From an uncultured Polymorphobacter sp. (GTDB lineage Bacteria; Pseudomonadota; Alphaproteobacteria; Sphingomonadales; Sphingomonadaceae), in the NCBI GenBank assembly GCA_937871645.1, contig CALMPZ010000318.1, forward strand, positions 1 through 6,733: a DNA stretch of 6,733 bases, in the 5' to 3' direction. Positions 5,997 through 6,733 of the stretch are shown one piece after another (within the stretch, counting starts at the first letter, position 1; each line of letters begins with the position of its first letter). The translations under genes were made by a program, and so were the position numbers. Under the pieces are notes generated by a model. The model was given only the letters and a program-made list of their open reading frames with translations, ran no database searches and had not been told where the DNA came from.

Positions 5997-6025
5997 TGCC
6001 TAGAAGGCGCTGCGACATTTGTCAA
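5997..6025 (-). promoter_or_regulatory. Putative promoter of the GIY-YIG gene
   Basis: On the minus strand a perfect TTGACA (6025-6020) is followed after 17 nt by TAGGCA (6002-5997), a weak -10. Initiation near 5990 would leave a leader of about 14 nt that includes the GGAG ribosome site before the ATG at 5976. The -35 lies inside one arm of the 28-bp palindrome, so a protein bound there would block it. Confidence 0.45.
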
Positions 6026-6047
6026 TTTTATCCGGATATAATTGACA
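6020..6047. promoter_or_regulatory. 28-bp near-perfect palindrome, probable operator shared by divergent genes
   Basis: The arms TGTCAATT (6020-6027) and AATTGACA (6040-6047) are exact complements. The centre TATCCGGATA (6029-6038) is self-complementary, so 13 of 14 pairs match, the only mismatch being T6028/T6039. It is an AT-rich island in GC-rich surroundings. It lies in the gap between two divergent genes, and each end supplies an outward-facing TTGACA hexamer. Those features fit an operator for a dimeric or tetrameric repressor. I do not recognise the cognate regulator. Confidence 0.75.
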
Positions 6048-6070
6048 GCAGGTGCGACAAGGCCTAGCGC
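6042..6070 (+). promoter_or_regulatory. Putative promoter of the DUF2239 gene
   Basis: A perfect TTGACA (6042-6047) is followed by 17 nt and TAGCGC (6065-6070), only 6 nt before the ATG at 6077. No Shine-Dalgarno sequence stands at a workable distance, so the message may be leaderless. The -35 overlaps the right arm of the palindrome. The layout repeats that of the dehydrogenase promoter at 663-691. Confidence 0.42.
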
Positions 6071-6076
6071 GACTCC

Positions 6077-6586
6077 ATGGATACAGCCCCGACCTACACC
6101 ATTTTCGCCGGCGACCACTGCCTCGGCAGCGGCACCCACGCGGCGGCGTTACAGATCATGGCCGCACAGTCCGGCGAAGGGCCGACTGTGCTGGTGTTTG
6201 CCGATGCCGACGGCCGCCAGACCGAGCTCGACGCACTCTCCGCACCGGTGCCGCGCGGGCGCGGTCGTCCCAAACTCGGCGTGACGGCGCGCGAAGTGAC
6301 GTTGCTGCCGCGCCATTGGGACTGGCTGGCGGCGCAACCCGGCGGCGCATCGGTGGCGCTGCGTCGGCTCGTCGAAACGGCGCGGCGCTCGGACGCGGCA
6401 CGCGCGCGGTCCGCGCAGGAAGCCACGTACCGCTTCATCAATGCGATTGCCGGCAACCAGCCCGGCCATGAGGAGGCGTTGCGCGCGCTGTTTGCCAATG
6501 ACCTTGAGGGCTTTGCCCAGCGCATCGCGGCGTGGCCCGCCGATATCCGGGACTATGCGCTCAAACTCGCTGGTGCTGCCGGATAG
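6077..6586 (+). CDS. DUF2239 family protein, possible DNA-binding protein
   Basis: The 169-residue protein carries the hallmark DUF2239 core: TYTIFAGDHCLGSG at 6-19, GRGRPKLGVTAREVTLLPRH at 61-80, DWLAAQPGGASVALRRLVE at 82-100, and a helical C-terminal half (YRFINAIAGNQPGHEEALRALFA, 118-140; WPADIRDYALKLA, 153-165). The family has no established function. RGRGRPK at 60-66 matches the AT-hook core (RGRP flanked by basic residues). The following REVTLLPRHWDWLAAQPGGAS... segment (72-104) reads like a ribbon-helix-helix: short strand, Pro, helix, Gly-Ser turn, helix. I infer possible DNA binding. There is no signal peptide or membrane segment, so it is cytosolic. It ends 16 nt before a terminator hairpin and is likely monocistronic. 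Confidence 0.87.
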   Translation: MDTAPTYTIFAGDHCLGSGTHAAALQIMAAQSGEGPTVLVFADADGRQTELDALSAPVPRGRGRPKLGVTAREVTLLPRHWDWLAAQPGGASVALRRLVETARRSDAARARSAQEATYRFINAIAGNQPGHEEALRALFANDLEGFAQRIAAWPADIRDYALKLAGAAG

Positions 6587-6602
6587 CCAAGCCCAATGAA
6601 AA

Positions 6603-6630
6603 GGGCCGCCTCCCTTGCAGGAAGCGGCCC
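6603..6630. terminator. Stem-loop terminator after DUF2239
   Basis: GGGCCGC (6603-6609) pairs exactly with GCGGCCC (6624-6630). After one C/A mismatch, TCC (6611-6613) pairs with GGA (6620-6622). An A-rich run (GAAAA, 6598-6602) precedes it and ATCATTT (6631-6637) follows, giving a modest U-tract for the plus strand and UUUUC on the minus strand. It begins 16 nt after the DUF2239 stop and could terminate transcription from both sides. Confidence 0.72.
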
Positions 6631-6649
6631 ATCATTTGTCGCGAGATAG

Positions 6650-6682
6650 CCCCTCCCCCGTGGGGAGGGGTTGGGGAGGGGG
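6650..6682. repeat. CCCCTCCCC/GGGGAGGGG dyad with a second G-rich copy (G-quadruplex motif)
   Basis: CCCCTCCCC (6650-6658) pairs perfectly with GGGGAGGGG (6662-6670) around a 3-nt loop. A second GGGGAGGGG follows at 6673-6681. The G-rich strand from 6662 to 6682 holds four runs of at least four G with loops of 1, 2 and 1 nt, which fits a G-quadruplex. The unit resembles the dyad at 64-83 and is probably a dispersed intergenic repeat of this genome. Confidence 0.7.
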
Positions 6683-6683
6683 T

Positions 6684-6733
6684 TCAACGCTGGTTCTGGA
6701 ATCTCCAGCCCGGACGCTTGGCCCTAGAGGCCA
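6684..6733 (-). CDS. Possible C-terminal end of a minus-strand gene running off the window
   Basis: On the minus strand from 6733 one frame reads ASRAKRPGWRFQNQR and then stops with TGA at 6686-6684. The basic and aromatic tail has the look of a genuine protein C-terminus. Placement fits too: it would converge on DUF2239, with the G-rich repeat and the bidirectional terminator between them. Only 15 or so codons are visible and I cannot name the family. The same stretch also holds short dyads (CTGGA/TCCAG at 6696-6708 and TGGCC/GGCCA at 6719-6733), so it could be non-coding. Confidence 0.35.
   Translation of the reverse strand, partial: ASRAKRPGWRFQNQR

Noticed and set aside
6019..6042. TTGTCA (6019-6024) with TATAAT (6037-6042) as a plus-strand promoter
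   Set aside because: The 12-nt spacer is too short for sigma-70 recognition, and the TATAAT arises from the palindrome. TTGACA at 6042 with a 17-nt spacer is a better fit.
6650..6682. CRISPR-like or tandem repeat array at the right end
   Set aside because: There are only two copies of a 9-base G-rich unit with no spacer structure. A dispersed dyad repeat explains it better.

Overview
The window is about 6.7 kb of GC-rich DNA. It is densely packed, with short intergenic gaps, CCCCTCCCC/GGGGAGGGG dyads between genes, and protein families typical of Alphaproteobacteria. The combination (SH3_4/DUF1058 exported protein, long nitronate monooxygenase, DUF2239, small GIY-YIG protein) most resembles Sphingomonadales. 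That placement is inferred from family content and composition, not from a search. No rRNA, tRNA, CRISPR array, insertion sequence or phage gene is visible.

Layout, left to right: (1) 1-105 is non-coding and holds two dyads downstream of a minus-strand exported SH3 protein (106-597). (2) 598-698 is a divergent promoter gap, followed by a plus-strand D-2-hydroxyacid dehydrogenase of the glyoxylate/hydroxypyruvate reductase type (699-1688). (3) A small glycine-zipper lipoprotein-like gene follows (1750-2010) with its own promoter and ribosome site. (4) 2011-2172 is a hairpin-rich gap between convergent genes. (5) On the minus strand are a long nitronate monooxygenase-like flavoprotein (2173-3591) and, upstream of it, an AraC-family regulator (3684-4682). 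(6) A seven-helix DUF2306 membrane protein (4805-5650) is divergent from the regulator. (7) A 109-residue GIY-YIG domain protein (5647-5976, minus) and a DUF2239 protein (6077-6586, plus) are divergently transcribed. (8) A terminator, a G-rich repeat and possibly the end of another minus-strand gene close the window.

Most genes look like ordinary chromosomal housekeeping or accessory loci. The most interesting spot is the GIY-YIG/DUF2239 divergent pair. Their 100-bp gap contains a 28-bp near-perfect palindrome (13 of 14 base pairs) in an AT-rich island. Its two ends carry outward-facing TTGACA -35 hexamers, so one bound protein could silence both genes. The DUF2239 protein shows an AT-hook-like stretch followed by a segment that reads like a ribbon-helix-helix DNA-binding fold, so it may itself be the regulator that binds there. 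This is inference from sequence and is testable.
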